Positions 32,706 through 45,324 of a stretch of DNA of 64,000 nt are shown in pieces. The position numbers were made by a program, and so were the translations under genes. Position 1 is the stretch's first letter, and each line of letters opens with the position of its first letter. This stretch comes from Malus domestica (lineage: Eukaryota; Streptophyta; Magnoliopsida; Rosales; Rosaceae), in contig NC_091677.1 of assembly GCF_042453785.1 (NCBI RefSeq), positions 34,207,001 through 34,271,000 of the forward strand, in the 5' to 3' direction. The notes below the pieces were generated by a model. That model made no database searches. It saw only the letters and a program-made list of their open reading frames with translations, and was not told where the DNA came from.

Positions 32706-34923
32706 AAGCACACAAGGTACACATGTGAGGGTGAGGACTATTTGAATAAATAATAAAAGTTTTACGTTTTGCGTGCATGCATATCAACAAAAATACGCTA
32801 AAAAACGAAGTATTACAATTTTATGTTTCAAAATAAAAGTTAAATTGGAAATTTGAATCGTTTTAATTCTTTATTATATATAAGAGATGTTGGCATTAGC
32901 TTTATGTTGATGCACCATGCCAGGCTGACTCATGGAGCAGGCTTCTATTGAGGGCTTGTCCTCTAACCCCAGAATACCTTTGAGTCCCCTATTTTATGGA
33001 AGTACTTTGTCGGCAAAACTTTTGTTATATTTAAAAAGCAAATGTTGTTTTAATGATGTTTTAACATGGTAAGTAACCAAACTACTTACAAGCAATTGCA
33101 AACTCAATTCATTCTCATTTGCAAGGTTCATATTCTCAGCAATTCACAAATTAGGATTTAAGTTTATCTTCGTCTGGCAAAGAATGCTAAAGCATGTGCC
33201 AAATGAAGAGAAATGACCACAAATTAGTTTAGCCCCGCATCTTAATAGGCTCCTTAAAAGACAAAAGCAAAAATCAAAGAGATATGAGAGTTTTAAGATG
33301 CATCTTTGAATTAGGGTAAAAGATGTTAAAGAAGCTCAAAAGCTCAAAGAAGCAGTTGGGGAATTAAGCACAAACACAAAGTTACTTCTTTTCCAGGGCT
33401 TTTCCTTTCTCATTTCAAGAGTTGAGTTGCTTCTAACTTGTCATGCAAATCAATCAAAGAGAAATGGGAAATCCATGGCGTTGAGTACACTGGGAACATA
33501 CGTAACATGTGGTAAAAGTCGGCAGAGGACCACAACACCAGCCCATAGGGCTTGGAGAGAGGAGGAGGCCTATTTCTATTCAGGGTTAACGAAAGAAGCT
33601 TAAAAGCTTCAATTGACATTTCTGGAAAACAATTAATGGAACCCAAAAGTAGTGACCCTTCTCAAGTTTGGGCTTAAAAGTTAAAAGGCTAGCTCCAATA
33701 CAATCCACATATTAAGCTCTTCAAGGCTGAGGACTTGCAATTGCGCTTGCTGCAGGAGAAAAATTTCCACTTTATGCACCCATAAACATAAAGCTACAAT
33801 ATACAAGGACCAGTTAAAATAAGAAACTTTCCCGGGCTTTTCTTTTCTCATGCTCTCTCTCTGACAGCCATTTCCTCAAAGATAATCTACCATTGTCCAG
33901 ATATTAGATGCATTATTTCGTCTTCAACGCTTCGATTTTCTTCGATCTTTAATACCTATTCCATATTTCCAGATTTCAAGGACCGGGTTCCAAGTATGAA
34001 GCCTTCAATTAATTAAGCGATCGTACATCAATTCTTTAAGGACGAGTGAAGAACTGATTTTTAAGCAATTTCCCAGAATTTTGAAGCAACTTCTCACCCC
34101 CAGAAAGAGTGAACGACTGATTTCGAAGCAATTTCAGTCACAGACTCACAGACAAACCTCTGAGGTTCTGACCTACTCGCTTCAGGCTGCACTTCTGCAG
34201 CCGCTGCACTGCACCATCCGGCGTCCTGCGTCCACCACCAGGCTCCCAGATTCAGCCCAGTTGTGCCAATCAGACCTTCAGACGCTGCAGAGTGCAGACC
34301 CAGACCCAGCCCATTGTTGTCCACGTTCGATTCGATACTCTCTCCCTCAGCCTGTCAGGTCTAAACGCCTCCCCCTATGGACTTTTTTATTTCAATTTTC
34401 TTATTTTTTCACTTTAATTTTGTTTCAGGGAAATTGAATTGTAGTATTTTTACAAATTTGTTTTAGGTAAAGGCTAAAAGCAGGTGAATTTTACTGGCAC
34501 GTACCTTGTCTGGCTGTTGAAGTCCTTCAAACATTTGAGAGAGGCGCTTTTCTTAAAAAATTAATCTTGATAGCTCGTGGCCCTGGTTTTGGAAATTAGG
34601 CACCTTTCTCACAGATTTAAGTCTTCCTGATGCTATATTAGTTTGTTGGGTATAATTTTATTCAATAGCTGAGTGTCGAACAAGACGATCTTACTTCAAT
34701 TCTTGCTCTGTGGCACCAGTTAATTATGTTCTGGTTTACGTAGATGAAATTATTTGCATGTGGGAAATAAGGAAAGCAGAAAGATGCTAATATGAAATTA
34801 TTTGCATGTATCATGTATTAAGATGATATCCATGAGCATGCACCCAACAGTGTTGATTGTGATGATGGTTTTGTGATATTCACTGATATTCTTTCTTTGC
34901 ATGGCAGGATATTTCATACTACG
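32706..34923 (+). other. 5' flank of protease copy 2
   Basis: About 33030-33430 repeats 25190-25640. About 34505-34840 repeats the flank before protease copy 1. A 118-codon frame at 34081-34437 is Gln/Ser/Leu-rich without motifs and is probably leader or promoter DNA. A pyrimidine tract and AG at 34906-34907 suggest a 5'-UTR intron acceptor before the ATG. Confidence 0.5.
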
Positions 34924-37900
34924 ATGGGGGCTGCTCACATATTTGTGGCCTATCTCGCCGTCCTTATTTCGCCCTTCTGTGCCCATGGTAACGTTTTCTC
35001 ACTAGAGAGAGCGTTTCCTAGGAGTCACTATATCGGACTTGACGAGCTCCAAACTCGTGACCGAATCAGGCAGGCCCACCTCTTTAAAAGAGTTGTGGGT
35101 GGTATAGCCAACGTGTCAGTGGTATATGAGGATTTCTACAGTCCTGAACATGTTGGGTAACTATTTAATCTCGTATAACTTTAGGCTTTTAAATTAAATA
35201 AATTGAATCTTTCTTACCTGAAAAAATAGCAAGAACTCTTTTCTTGACCCCAAGTTTTGATACCGATTTTTTTTTTCCAAGTAAGTTTTTGTTTGTTATA
35301 ACTGTCTTAATTTCCGTTGAATTTGCAATTTTTTTGCTTTAGCCGGCATTGGTTGGGAAGGTTTTTATTTTGATTTAATTTCTTAAACGATGGGTGTTTG
35401 TCATTTACTTAATTTAAAGCTTGCACAATCTCCTATATAATGCAGCCGATATAATCTTTTGTTGCAAAGTTCACTATATTTGGTTAATGATTCTGAGGTT
35501 TCTTTGTATTCATTTTTTCTTTCATCACTCCTCTATTTTAGTGTCTTGGTAAGATTGAATAGTTAATGCTATAAAAACTTGAATAACTTTTGTTCATTTT
35601 CTGTTCTTGCATGAAATCACTAGGGTTTACTTGACAAAAGTGAAACTTGGCTCTCCACCAAGAGAATTCTATGTGGCGATCGACACAGGGAGCAATGTGT
35701 TGTGGGTTTCATGCTCGTCATGCAAAGTTTGTCCTCAGCATACTGAGCTCGGTGGAGTAAGTTTTTGCTCATTTCTTAGCAGATTTGACTTTCTTTGATT
35801 AAATTTTAGTGACAATGATCCAACTAAACAAATTTTTATACTAGAGGAATTCAATTTTTCGTTGTGTGCAAAAGTAAACATTAGGTTACACGACTGTGTT
35901 CCCACCCCATCCACCCCCCCCCCCCCCCCCCCAACAAAAAAAAACAACCGTAGTGGTGTCATATTTGGTGAGGAAAAAGATTTCCAGTTCCCTTGGCAGC
36001 AGTGCTGTGTTAAGAACTTAAGATCCACGGTTCATTGGGCCAAAGTCCCAAGTCTTGGCCCACTCGAACTCCAATCTAGTCGGTCTAGGTCTTTTGAATA
36101 ATAGTCGTTAGAGTAGTAGAAACAGAACATTCATATCATACTTTTATTCAAACATCAAGCATACTAAACGTTGTATGCCATGCTGATCTACTCAAAATTC
36201 TATGATAATTATCCTAAATAATCTATGCATGTTACAGCTTTCGTTCAATTTCTACGACCCGGCCAACTCATCCACCGCTCGGCCAGTTCCTTGTTCCGAC
36301 AAGTTGTGCAAAGCTTCTTTAGAGACCAAATGCTCACACCCGACAAAACAGTGCAGGTATAATCTAAGATATTCAGGTGGAGATGAGATAGCCGGGTATT
36401 ACATGTCAGATGAATTACATTTTGACATGATACCGGTTCAGTCTCATGTTAAAATTGAGTCTTCAGCTGCCATTGTTTTCGGGTGAGCTATTTTAACCTT
36501 TCTTTTCTAATAATCAACATTAAGAGAAAAAAACAGATAGAGAAATTTTTTTCATGTTGTTTATTGTTTCATTGAAGCTAAACTATTATTGGTTTGGTGA
36601 TCATATGGGTTGGAAACAGGTGTAGCACCTCTGTGACTGGGCTTTTGGAGGGGACTACAGCTTCAATCAACGGAGTATTTGGATTCGGCCAAGGGCTAAT
36701 GTCAGTTATATCACAGTTGTCCTCTCGAGGGACAACTGCCAATGTGTTCTCCCATTGTTTGAAGGGAGATGACAATGGAGGTGGTATACTCGTTCTTGGT
36801 GAGATTTTAGAGCCAAATATCGTTTATACCCCTCTTATCCCGTCAGTGTACGTCTCTCCCCTTAACATTTATTTTATTTAATTGAAAATTTTTGGATAGG
36901 AAGTTTGATTTATGAATCATCTGTTGATAATCCACTTGTCTTCTTGTCACTACATGTCAATTAGTTGGGTTTGTTTGTCCATTAAGTAGTTGAGTGGTTT
37001 GGTTGAGCCTTAGCTTGCAGGAGTAGTGTAATATACTGACTTCCTTGATGACCCAGAAGTCTGTGAAATGAAGGTTGTGGGAAGTCTGACTTAGTCTAAC
37101 AGTAGAACAATCAGACTTATATGTATTCTAACAGAATACTGAAATATCAATAGTAACACTAGCAATTAACAATGAGATTTACAAAGATTTTTTCTTAAAT
37201 AGAGTTTAGAATTCAAGAGAAACTGACTTGAATGGTTGATAGAGGCTAACAGACTTACTATGTTAGTCTAAGATTATTGTATGGTGCTAATTCCTACGGT
37301 TCCAAACCTAACTACATATCCTATGTTTATAAGGACTAGTAGAAAGACATAGCTTTCCAGTTAGTGTAATAACTAGTTGCTAATTATTATTTTCAGGCAC
37401 CCCTTTTATCAAATTAATCTTGAAACCATTTCAATCAATGGTCAAATCTTGCCCATTGATCCAGCAGCGTTCACACCATCACTTGACCGAGCAACAGTGG
37501 TTGACACGGGAACCTCTATTGGATATGTTGCGGAAGAGGCCTATGATCCGCTTGTTCATGCTGTAAGTTTGCATTCTATTTGACTTTTGAGTTCAAGCTC
37601 CCTTATAGTTAAATTTATATAGTGTGGGAGGAACGTATAGTTAAATTCATATCCTTAGTAAAAACTGATATTGGTTTGTCTGTGTAGATAACTTTGTCTT
37701 CAAAGTATGTGAGTCCCTTCCTTTCACCATCAGGAAAGCAGTGCTATCTAGTTTACACCAGGTTCTCTCTCTCTCTCTCTCTCTCTCTTTCACTCTCTCT
37801 CTCTCTCTCTCTCAAAGGACTCTGAAATGAATGATATTGTCTACTTTTTAGTGTGGCCGAGGCATTTCCTCTGTTGAGTCTTAATTTTGCTGCTGGTGCA

Positions 37901-40141
37901 TCTATGGTTTTAAAACCAGAAGACTACCTTTTGTATAAGGGACCTGATCAGGTAAGTTTTCTTCCAGGCTCTGGCTTATTTTGTAAAAATATCTTATTTC
38001 GAGTGGAAGTAATACTGTGGGAAAATGTATGGAATTAATAAGTGCATTCTTTTGTCACATAATGGTTCTGTTAAGTGGTGCTTTGGTCTACAACAATCTG
38101 AGGGAGTGAACCGTGGGTTCACAGTTTTAGGAGGTTAGTTCTCGAAAGAATGTTATACATGTTATTATAATGCTCCTGTATGGATTTTCAATTTAATACA
38201 TCTCTCCACACCGTTTTAAGAGTAAAAACAACACATCTAAGTAAAATCTTCAGAGAGAAGCATTCTGCAATACATAGATATTGTATAACAAATATAAGGT
38301 TCCCTACAACGGTAGTACAATACTATTTGTGATCATATAAGTTACATGATATAACAATGAAGTATAGAACTTATGCCAACAAAACGAACTAATTCAGTAC
38401 TCATTAGAACCGAGCATCCAAAATCCAATGCCTGAACTGCCAACATATATGATAAATCATTTCTAAGCAGAAAAAATAAAATTTTCAAGGAGCATGTAGT
38501 TTTCTTCAAACTATAACATTATATCAAGAGACCATTGCTCGATACGTACAAGCACCAATTTACAAGAACATGTTAAAAAGAGACCTGAATGACCAGTAAA
38601 TAAACTCAGTATCACCATGATTGTCTTAAAATCAGAATACAGACTTTAAACATATTGCTTACAGTAAAACAAGCAAGTCCACGACAAATTTAACTTGATT
38701 ACGTATCAGGACTACAAGGGATCCAAAAGGCTATGGATGCATATTTAAGCTTCTAGCAGATGAGGATGCATATTTAGGCTTCCTTATGAGAACGTACAAG
38801 TCAAATTTAACTGGATTCCTAACCAAGAAGTCTGCTTCCCAACAAAGAAACAACAAAGACATGTAGTCTGCGAGTTAACAGCTACCCCAACAATTATAGC
38901 TCTCCCTGAGCGCTATACCATATATTATTTATCAGATATCCAAGCACGATCATATGTATGAAATAAGAGTTCCATGGTCTTAGAAAACAAAGCCAACACC
39001 TCAAAGAGCATGATGAACAAGAACACTGTCAACGGAGTTAAAATGGTCATCCGACTAAAACTTGTTCGAGCATAGGATGGATTTCTGTGCTTGTGAGTGT
39101 CACAAACACAGAGAACCATAGTGTTCTCATGTAGGAGAGTTACCATGTTTCAATCACTCTGTAACTCAATGAATTCACAACACAAACTTTTATAAACAAG
39201 TTCCAACAAGTACTTTTAAATTACTTCTATTGCCATAAAAGAAAGAAAGAGAATGAACATGAAACGTGAAATTATATATACTAAAAGGTAATAAAAATAC
39301 TATTCATTCAATTTTGCTTTGATGATTTTGCTCCTATTTTAATGCTCTTCTCCCTCATATTTTTCAGCCTGAACAGTAAAGTGTCGAACAGATTCATACC
39401 AAAAGCCACATCAATAAGCTTCAAAGTGTGTATTGATGTGCTACGACCCCATAATTTGCTAAAATTCACACATAGAACTAAATAAACGTGTCATATCACA
39501 GACAAAAACCCCAAAAATTATATCCAAGGTTTAGCGCACAAAAAATTATTTAGAAACAAATAGATATGCTCAGTATTTCCTAAAGGTTTAGGCACAAAAA
39601 AAAATCTATAGAAACAAATAGAACTCTTACTCATCATGGAGAGAATGGTGCACGTTGTGTTCTTTTGCTAGTTGGAGAGAGGGGTTAGGATTTGCTGCCT
39701 CTTTTTGTTTTGGCTTCATATAGTTGTCCCATGTGTTGATGGTGTTTGTAAGTTACAATTTACTGCATGAATGCTACAGTTAATCCTTGTGATATACTTG
39801 TTTTGAAATATGTGTGTCTTCGATTGCAGATCATGTTTTAAAGGACAAAATTGTGGTATATGATATAGGCCGTCAGCGGTTGGGATGGGCAGACTACAAT
39901 TGTAAGATCATAAACTCTTTTCTTTTTCTCATTTCCCATGAACCTTAATTTGGAAAAATATCGATACTAATGAAATAAATCGTTTCAAATTCTCTTTTCA
40001 GGCTCGTTGCCTGTAAATGTTTCTGTAGCTTTACATGGGAGATATCCGAATGGGAACAGCTCATCTGGAGACCTATTGTTCGAGCTGCTAAATACTGGGA
40101 TTCTACTTCTCTTGATGCATTTATTTATCATATTTATGTGA
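34924..40141 (+). CDS. A1 aspartic protease (aspartic proteinase 36/39-like), copy 2
   Basis: Ten exons: 34924-35156, 35624-35756, 36238-36482, 36620-36847, 37397-37562, 37688-37761, 37852-37951, 38043-38133, 39830-39901, 40002-40141; all junctions GT-AG with matching phases; about 493 residues. A pepsin-type endopeptidase made in the secretory pathway. Signal peptide in exon 1 ([17 protein letters not shown]); catalytic motifs [13 protein letters not shown] (exon 2) and [10 protein letters not shown] (exon 5); Cys-rich [14 protein letters not shown] in exon 3; FSHCLKG in exon 4. The C-terminus has NGNSSSGD then a long hydrophobic run, as for a GPI-anchor signal; Arabidopsis relatives are GPI-anchored. 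The ATG is 16 bases after a splice acceptor, as in copy 1. Exon 8 uses an acceptor 18 bases upstream of the position used in copy 1, adding six residues in frame. Intron 8 is enlarged to 1.7 kb. Introns may hide further exons I cannot exclude. Confidence 0.85.
35914..35932. repeat. Poly-C tract in intron 2
   Basis: Nineteen consecutive C, then an A-rich run. An assembly-error-prone site; it lies within intron 2 of protease copy 2. Confidence 0.9.
37764..37813. repeat. CT microsatellite in intron 6
   Basis: About 24 CT units with one interruption (ttca) begin three bases after the exon 6 donor of protease copy 2 and form part of the intron's pyrimidine-rich body. Copy 1 has no such repeat. 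Confidence 0.9.
38134..39829. other. Expanded intron 8 of protease copy 2
   Basis: 1,696 bases against 99 in copy 1. I cannot find clean transposon ends. A 73-codon minus-strand frame at 38925-39146 ([18 protein letters not shown], then a hydrophobic run) is the only frame of note and is not recognised. The extra DNA is probably an insertion. Confidence 0.5.
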
Positions 40142-40438
40142 GACCCCGTATACATGTGGGTAGGTTTATTAATGAATGATGACAATCGAATTAGTATTAA
40201 TTTTTTATAAAAGATTAGCGTAAGTGAGTTAAATTGCTATTTATTAGGAGAGATAAGTGATGATTAATAGTTGGTATTAAACTTCTTATTAAAAGATAGC
40301 ATTACTGCGTTAAATTATGCTACATCAATTAATGTCATATTTTTATTGGTATGACAAAAAAAAATATTTTATCTTCATTTAAAAAGGCAAATAATTAACT
40401 TTAAAATGATAAATTATATAAGAATATCTGGTTTGATT
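40142..40438. other. 3' flank of protease copy 2
   Basis: AT-rich 3'-UTR or intergenic DNA up to the solo LTR. No gene seen. Confidence 0.4.
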
Positions 40439-43243
40439 TGTCACGCCTCGATCCCGACATACGTCCAGGAACGACACGTGACAACATCAAATACTCGTAT
40501 ACCTAATATACCCCGCCTCCGAGATATGTACCAAGCACAACTCATGACTCCATTTGCATAGTGATTTTTCGTAAACTTTATGGCTCAATCTAACCTTATC
40601 GTTAGATTGCCTACATACTCTAAACAGGAATCAACACATTCGAAGTTCGTCATTTACTACTCTCGAACAATCATCACATATATCAGTATGTGTCAACATA
40701 ATATCAGAACTCAAGCAGGCAATATCTCAAGCAACATTCGACGAAGCACAACAGTAAATCTCTAGCCATATTGGTTAACGAGTCTAATTATAATGACAAC
40801 AATCACAACCAACATCATTCCACAATCACATCCATCAATAACACATACCACACACCGAAATGCAGGGCTAGAGCAACACAGTTCAGTCGAAGCCTACATC
40901 TCAGAAGCTGTCTCAAATGAACCAATCCAGGGAACCAATGAGTCAAATGATGCGATTTCGAACCACTCAACGAAATCCATCAACATTGAGTTCCAGACCA
41001 CTTAATGGAACCAAGACACCAAAGGGGATTCCGAACCACTCAACGAAATCCAAACTAGGATATGATTCCGGACCACTCAACGGAACCGTGGAGTAGAAGG
41101 GATTCCAGACCTCTCAACGAAATCCAAGTGGATACGATTCCGAACCACTCAATGGAATCGCAGATCACGAGGGATTCTGGACCTCTCAATGGAATCCAGA
41201 CGGAGCACGAAACCGGACGACTTAATGGAACCCAGCGGATACTCAGTTCCTGATCACTCAATGAAACCGAGCGGAGGGCGCGGAGGACCAAGGAACATAT
41301 CAGGGGCTCGAAGAAACCAAACGTGAATCAAGTGCTCAAAATACAAAAGTTCAACGAAACAAGAAATGGAACAATGATACGATATGTGAAACAAGTCCAG
41401 AAATAACAAACCCTATGACAATGGGTTAACAGTCCACTACTAGCCCTCACATTTCATCATATCATACCAACTATGCAAATCAGCCACATTTCAAATATGC
41501 ACGTCAAGTCACATATCATAATCATCATCAGTACACAAGCCAAATCATGTTTAATAACCATTCGTCTATGGCTAAATATATAAACATCACATTTCAACAA
41601 AAATCACATTTATAAAACCAAGTCATATTCATAAATGATATTGATATAAGATGTCGAGGTAATAATCATATCACATATGTTCAAGTCATTTTCTAATCAA
41701 TATAGGCTCACTAGACTTCACATAGTATTCTGTAGTACTAAATTTAGTATTTAGAATGTTTCGAGACATGTTGACCAAAAGTCAACTCTCGGTCAACGAT
41801 AGGGTCCACAACCCTACGTAATTCGATCCAGAAGATCCGCACATTGGATTTTGGATCCGTAACCTTCTAAAATCCACATTATCCTTCTAGAACAACCTAC
41901 TAAAATCTCATGGTGATCCGATTGTCGGATTTCTGCCAATTGCTATAATTAGGTGGCGGTCAACAATTTGTTTTACTAACTTAGAAATCCAATTCAGGAA
42001 GATCCATACGTTAGATTACCGATCCATCAGTTTCTAACATCCTCAAATATTACGTATTATAACGTATTAAATTTTGGTGACGATCCAATGGTCGGATCGT
42101 CGATTCATATTTTGATCAAGTAAAGCATCATAGTGAAATTAGGTTCAAATGATCAAACCACGTCATACAAATATCAAATACAAACTCAGGACATCTAATT
42201 GAACTTAGAAATTCATTGTCGGCCCACTGGCCACGCGCCACCTGGGTGGCGGTTTCAGGCGAACGGAAATCCAATTTTCCGACTAACTCCAAAAATTACT
42301 AAATTTCACAGAAATGTAGATCTCAATGAGTATAGCAAGTTTCATACATGTGGCCAAGGCCAATTTGGCCGGGGAAAGGCTCTAATTTACCTGGAACCAA
42401 CTGGAAACCCTTGTTTTGGGTGGTTTCAATCCATCACCTTCGGTGCTCCGTCATACCTATAGTTGTTTAGGTTTTGTTCCAAGCCTCTAGGGGAGTTTAG
42501 TGGTGATGGTAATTGGAAGAGAATGTTTCAAAAATGGTGGATTGGAGCCACCGTGCCGTCGCAACCTCCAGTGTGGTTTTGCAAAATCAAAGCCGAATTC
42601 TCCAATTTTTGGGTGGAATTGGGAGAATGAAGGTATTGGGGTATTTCCCAGGTGGCTTCTCGGCGTAATTTGTCGGAAATAGGCCTCAAAAGCATCGAAA
42701 ACCCTGGTTTTTGTCGATCGGGTCGGGTCGGCAAAAAGGGAAAAACTTTTGAAGTAATCATCTCCTTCCCTTCTCCCTCATTTCCCCTCCCTCCATTCTC
42801 TTATGATTGGCCCTCCTTCCCCCTCATTTCCCTCATTTCTTTTCTGTCCTTTCCATCACAACCGTCCATCTCTTCTCTTCCTTTCATCCTAGCCACACAC
42901 GTGGCACATCTCAGACTCCAGAAAATTAGGAGTCTTCTAGATCAAGCTAAAAGTACAAAAATATCCCTAACTTCAAACGTTAATAACTCTTTCATTATAA
43001 CTCCATTTCACCAACGGTTTGCGCCTACACGTTTGTGAAATCGAGTTCTATTCGAAATATAAATTTTGACATCGAAAGGTCTATGAATTTTAAATAATTA
43101 ATTTCCAAACTCTAAACTTTGTAACTAGTTTAATTAAAATCTAAATTCAAATAAATTAATATAAATTCTCGAAAAATAAGATAAAATCTCAATAATACAA
43201 ATACGTAGATTATAACAGTGAAATCCAGGAATGAGATTTCACA
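40439..43243 (+). mobile_element. Solo LTR, 2.8 kb, TGATT target duplication
   Basis: Starts TGTCACGCCTCGATCCCGAC and ends GGAATGAGATTTCACA; terminal TGT...ACA. Flanked by perfect TGATT at 40434-40438 and 43244-43248. The ends and size fit a large Gypsy-type LTR. No primer site or polymerase follows, so it is a solo LTR. The frames inside (42199, 42652) are not recognised and are likely chance. It contains a minisatellite at 40950-41290. Truncated copies lie at 46884-47176 and 51069-52330. Confidence 0.85.
40950..41290. repeat. Minisatellite inside the large LTR
   Basis: About nine diverged units of roughly 36-40 bases with the core gattccggaccactcaacgg and variants (tcaatggaa, tcaacgaaa). 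The Ser/Arg-rich frames crossing it are repeat artefacts. Confidence 0.8.
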
Positions 43244-43524
43244 TGATTTGATATGGATGTAGACCATGAGAAAATCTTTTTATTCCAAAAATGAACCAAG
43301 TTTTTTTCTCGTTTCTTTATTTGTTTGTTGTTTTCACATAAAAAATAAAAAATAAAAATAAAAAAGGAAAAGAAAAAGGTTGGTATTTGGATGTGATTTG
43401 CAATTTAATTCGGCCATATTTTTTACCATTACAGTTCCATAAATTTTATTGCTTGCAAATCTCTTATATTAAATAATACAATCTATCGTGGTACGTAATT
43501 ATTGATACAATTTTTAACTTTAGG

Positions 43525-43532
43525 TATATATA
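43525..43532 (+). promoter_or_regulatory. TATA box of cysteine-rich peptide copy A
   Basis: TATATATA about 100 bases before the ATG at 43630, identical in place to copies B and C. The promoter (43244-43629) begins just after the solo LTR. Confidence 0.55.
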
Positions 43533-43629
43533 ATCTTGGATTGAAAAAGAACTCTCATAAGTTTTGTAGCACAATACACAATCTGAAAATCATAATATCT
43601 TCCTCTAGTAATCAACAAATTGAATTGCC

Positions 43630-44154
43630 ATGGAGAAATCAATCAAGTTAGCATTCCCATTACGGTGTTGGTTGTTGCATCTCTTGGTACCATATTTCTT
43701 GACTAATTTTTGTTTTGAGAGTTGTTAGCACTAAAAAAAAATCTCATTTTACACTTCACACAAGTTTACTTTTCTTTCTAATTATAGAAAATTTGGAAAG
43801 TAAAATTAGATTTTTAGAATACTAACAGCAATTCCCTTTGTTTTTTCATCCTTTTGTTTCTCATATGTTTTTTTGTATCTTTTCTCTTTCATCCTTGCAA
43901 CTCTTCCGCACACATAGCATAATAGCATGTATATTTCCGATTTAATAATAAAAAATATATTCGTGGTAGGTGTGAATCTTGGAGCCGAGGCACATGATTT
44001 TCAGCTTCTGGGTGTCTGCACAAAACCTCAGGATTGTGATGGCCGTAATTGTGAATGTGTCGGTCAAAAATATTATTGTTCTAGCGAAGGAGTGAGAAAG
44101 TTCATGTTTAGAGACTCTTCTACACAATCGCAAGAGCAGAAGAAAATTCCGTAA
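43630..44154 (+). pseudogene. Cysteine-rich peptide, copy A, frameshifted
   Basis: Same two-exon plan as copies B and C (exon 1 43630-43686, exon 2 43970-44154). Exon 1 lacks one T (ttcccatt for ttcctcatt), so the signal-peptide frame is lost before the intron. In exon 2 the fifth cysteine is Tyr (QKYYC). Exon 2 alone stays open to KKIP and stop. Two independent lesions suggest relaxed selection; use of another start is possible but would lack a signal peptide. Confidence 0.75.
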
Positions 44155-44301
44155 TCAGAAATCTTCAATTCTCGCATTGACATCTTAAAATATTTATGAT
44201 GTTATAAAAGCACACAAGTTGTAGACGAGAAGACTATCTAAAAATAAATAAATAAACTTATTACTCGTTATTTAGTTGTGACTTCATTGTATGTTTGTTA
44301 A

Positions 44302-44833
44302 TGTTGGAGCGAGATTTCCTACAAGAAGAAATACCTCCTGTTGGAGCGAGATTTCCTACAAGAAGAAATACCTCCACAGATTTGTTGACTGCAATCCTCA
44401 CATTCGCCGAATCCTTCTTTGAGGTGTCCCAGAATAGTCTTCCTCTGTAACTTGCCCAGGCGGGGTACCTGCAAAAGATACTCCGATGCTCAAGTCAGTC
44501 GATTAGTTCCCTTTTCTCTAGATTGTCTCGGGTTTTCCTTACCTCCCTTGTTCTTTGGCTCCTATCCCTATTTATAAGATTGCATGCTTGAGGATCAAGT
44601 ACCATGACAAATCCTCCTTTCCCACTCCCTTAGTGGTAGTTCGTCATATAACTGCATGCTTTGGGTAAGTACCACGACCTGTCTTCCTCTCCCACTTCTC
44701 CTCCGTAGTGGGGTAGTTATCCAGGCACGTTTCCATCCGTATATTTCTTGTGTGCTTTTTATCTTGCACAACATTTTCTCCTTGGATCTTCGGTCTTGGC
44801 CCATGAGTCGAAATCGGATTTTATCCTCCCACA
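44302..44833. mobile_element. Solo LTR, 532 bp, GTTAA target duplication
   Basis: TG...CA element beginning TGTTGGAGCGAGATTTCC, ending ATCCTCCCACA, flanked by GTTAA on both sides (44297-44301, 44834-44838). The first about 37 bases are repeated in tandem. Units B and C lack it at the matching place (about 48230, 53385), confirming insertion after or apart from the duplications. Confidence 0.85.
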
Positions 44834-45324
44834 GTTAATAAAATGAAAAATACGCTAGAGTGACATAAAGTTTGACATAATTTACATACTCAATTTAGAT
44901 GGGCAATGATAATACAACATATGTTGCTTGTTTCAAAATTGATATGGCTAAAAATTGACCATTGAATTTAGAAACAATGAGGCATGTGTTATATCCCTAT
45001 TGCCACATATCATTGAGTACGATTATGGGTCATCAAATAATCGTTATATCCATGTAAAAAACAATTATCAACGTTAGCTATACGCAGTGATGGTATCGTT
45101 TTAACGTTAACCAATTAGTTAGTTAATACAATGTACACTACTTGTTTAGCCTGAAACCAATTAGGTTTTGTTTTGGTAGCTCACATTGCACTGACTGATC
45201 GAATAAATAGTCATCGAATAGTTATTAGTCGGGCATAAAAAAAGGATAAAAAAAAAATTCAGAAAATCATGACAGATAAAATGAAGAAGAATAGAGATGA
45301 CTAAATAATAATAATTAAAAAAAA

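Noticed and set aside
32334-32790. Several 90-129-codon frames on both strands
   Set aside because: They cross the MITE and its gggacggaac repeats; Arg/Pro/Ser-rich with no conserved protein.
34081-34437. 118-codon frame before protease copy 2
   Set aside because: Low-complexity Gln/Ser/Leu sequence with no homologue in the flank of copy 1; more likely leader or promoter DNA.
42652-43038. 128-codon frame in the large LTR
   Set aside because: The equivalent sequence in the LTR fragment of unit C has a different frame pattern; no domain is visible, so coding is unlikely.
44302-44833. Possible Cassandra-type TRIM with 5S rRNA-like sequence
   Set aside because: I looked for the 5S internal promoter boxes and do not see them; it is called only a solo LTR.
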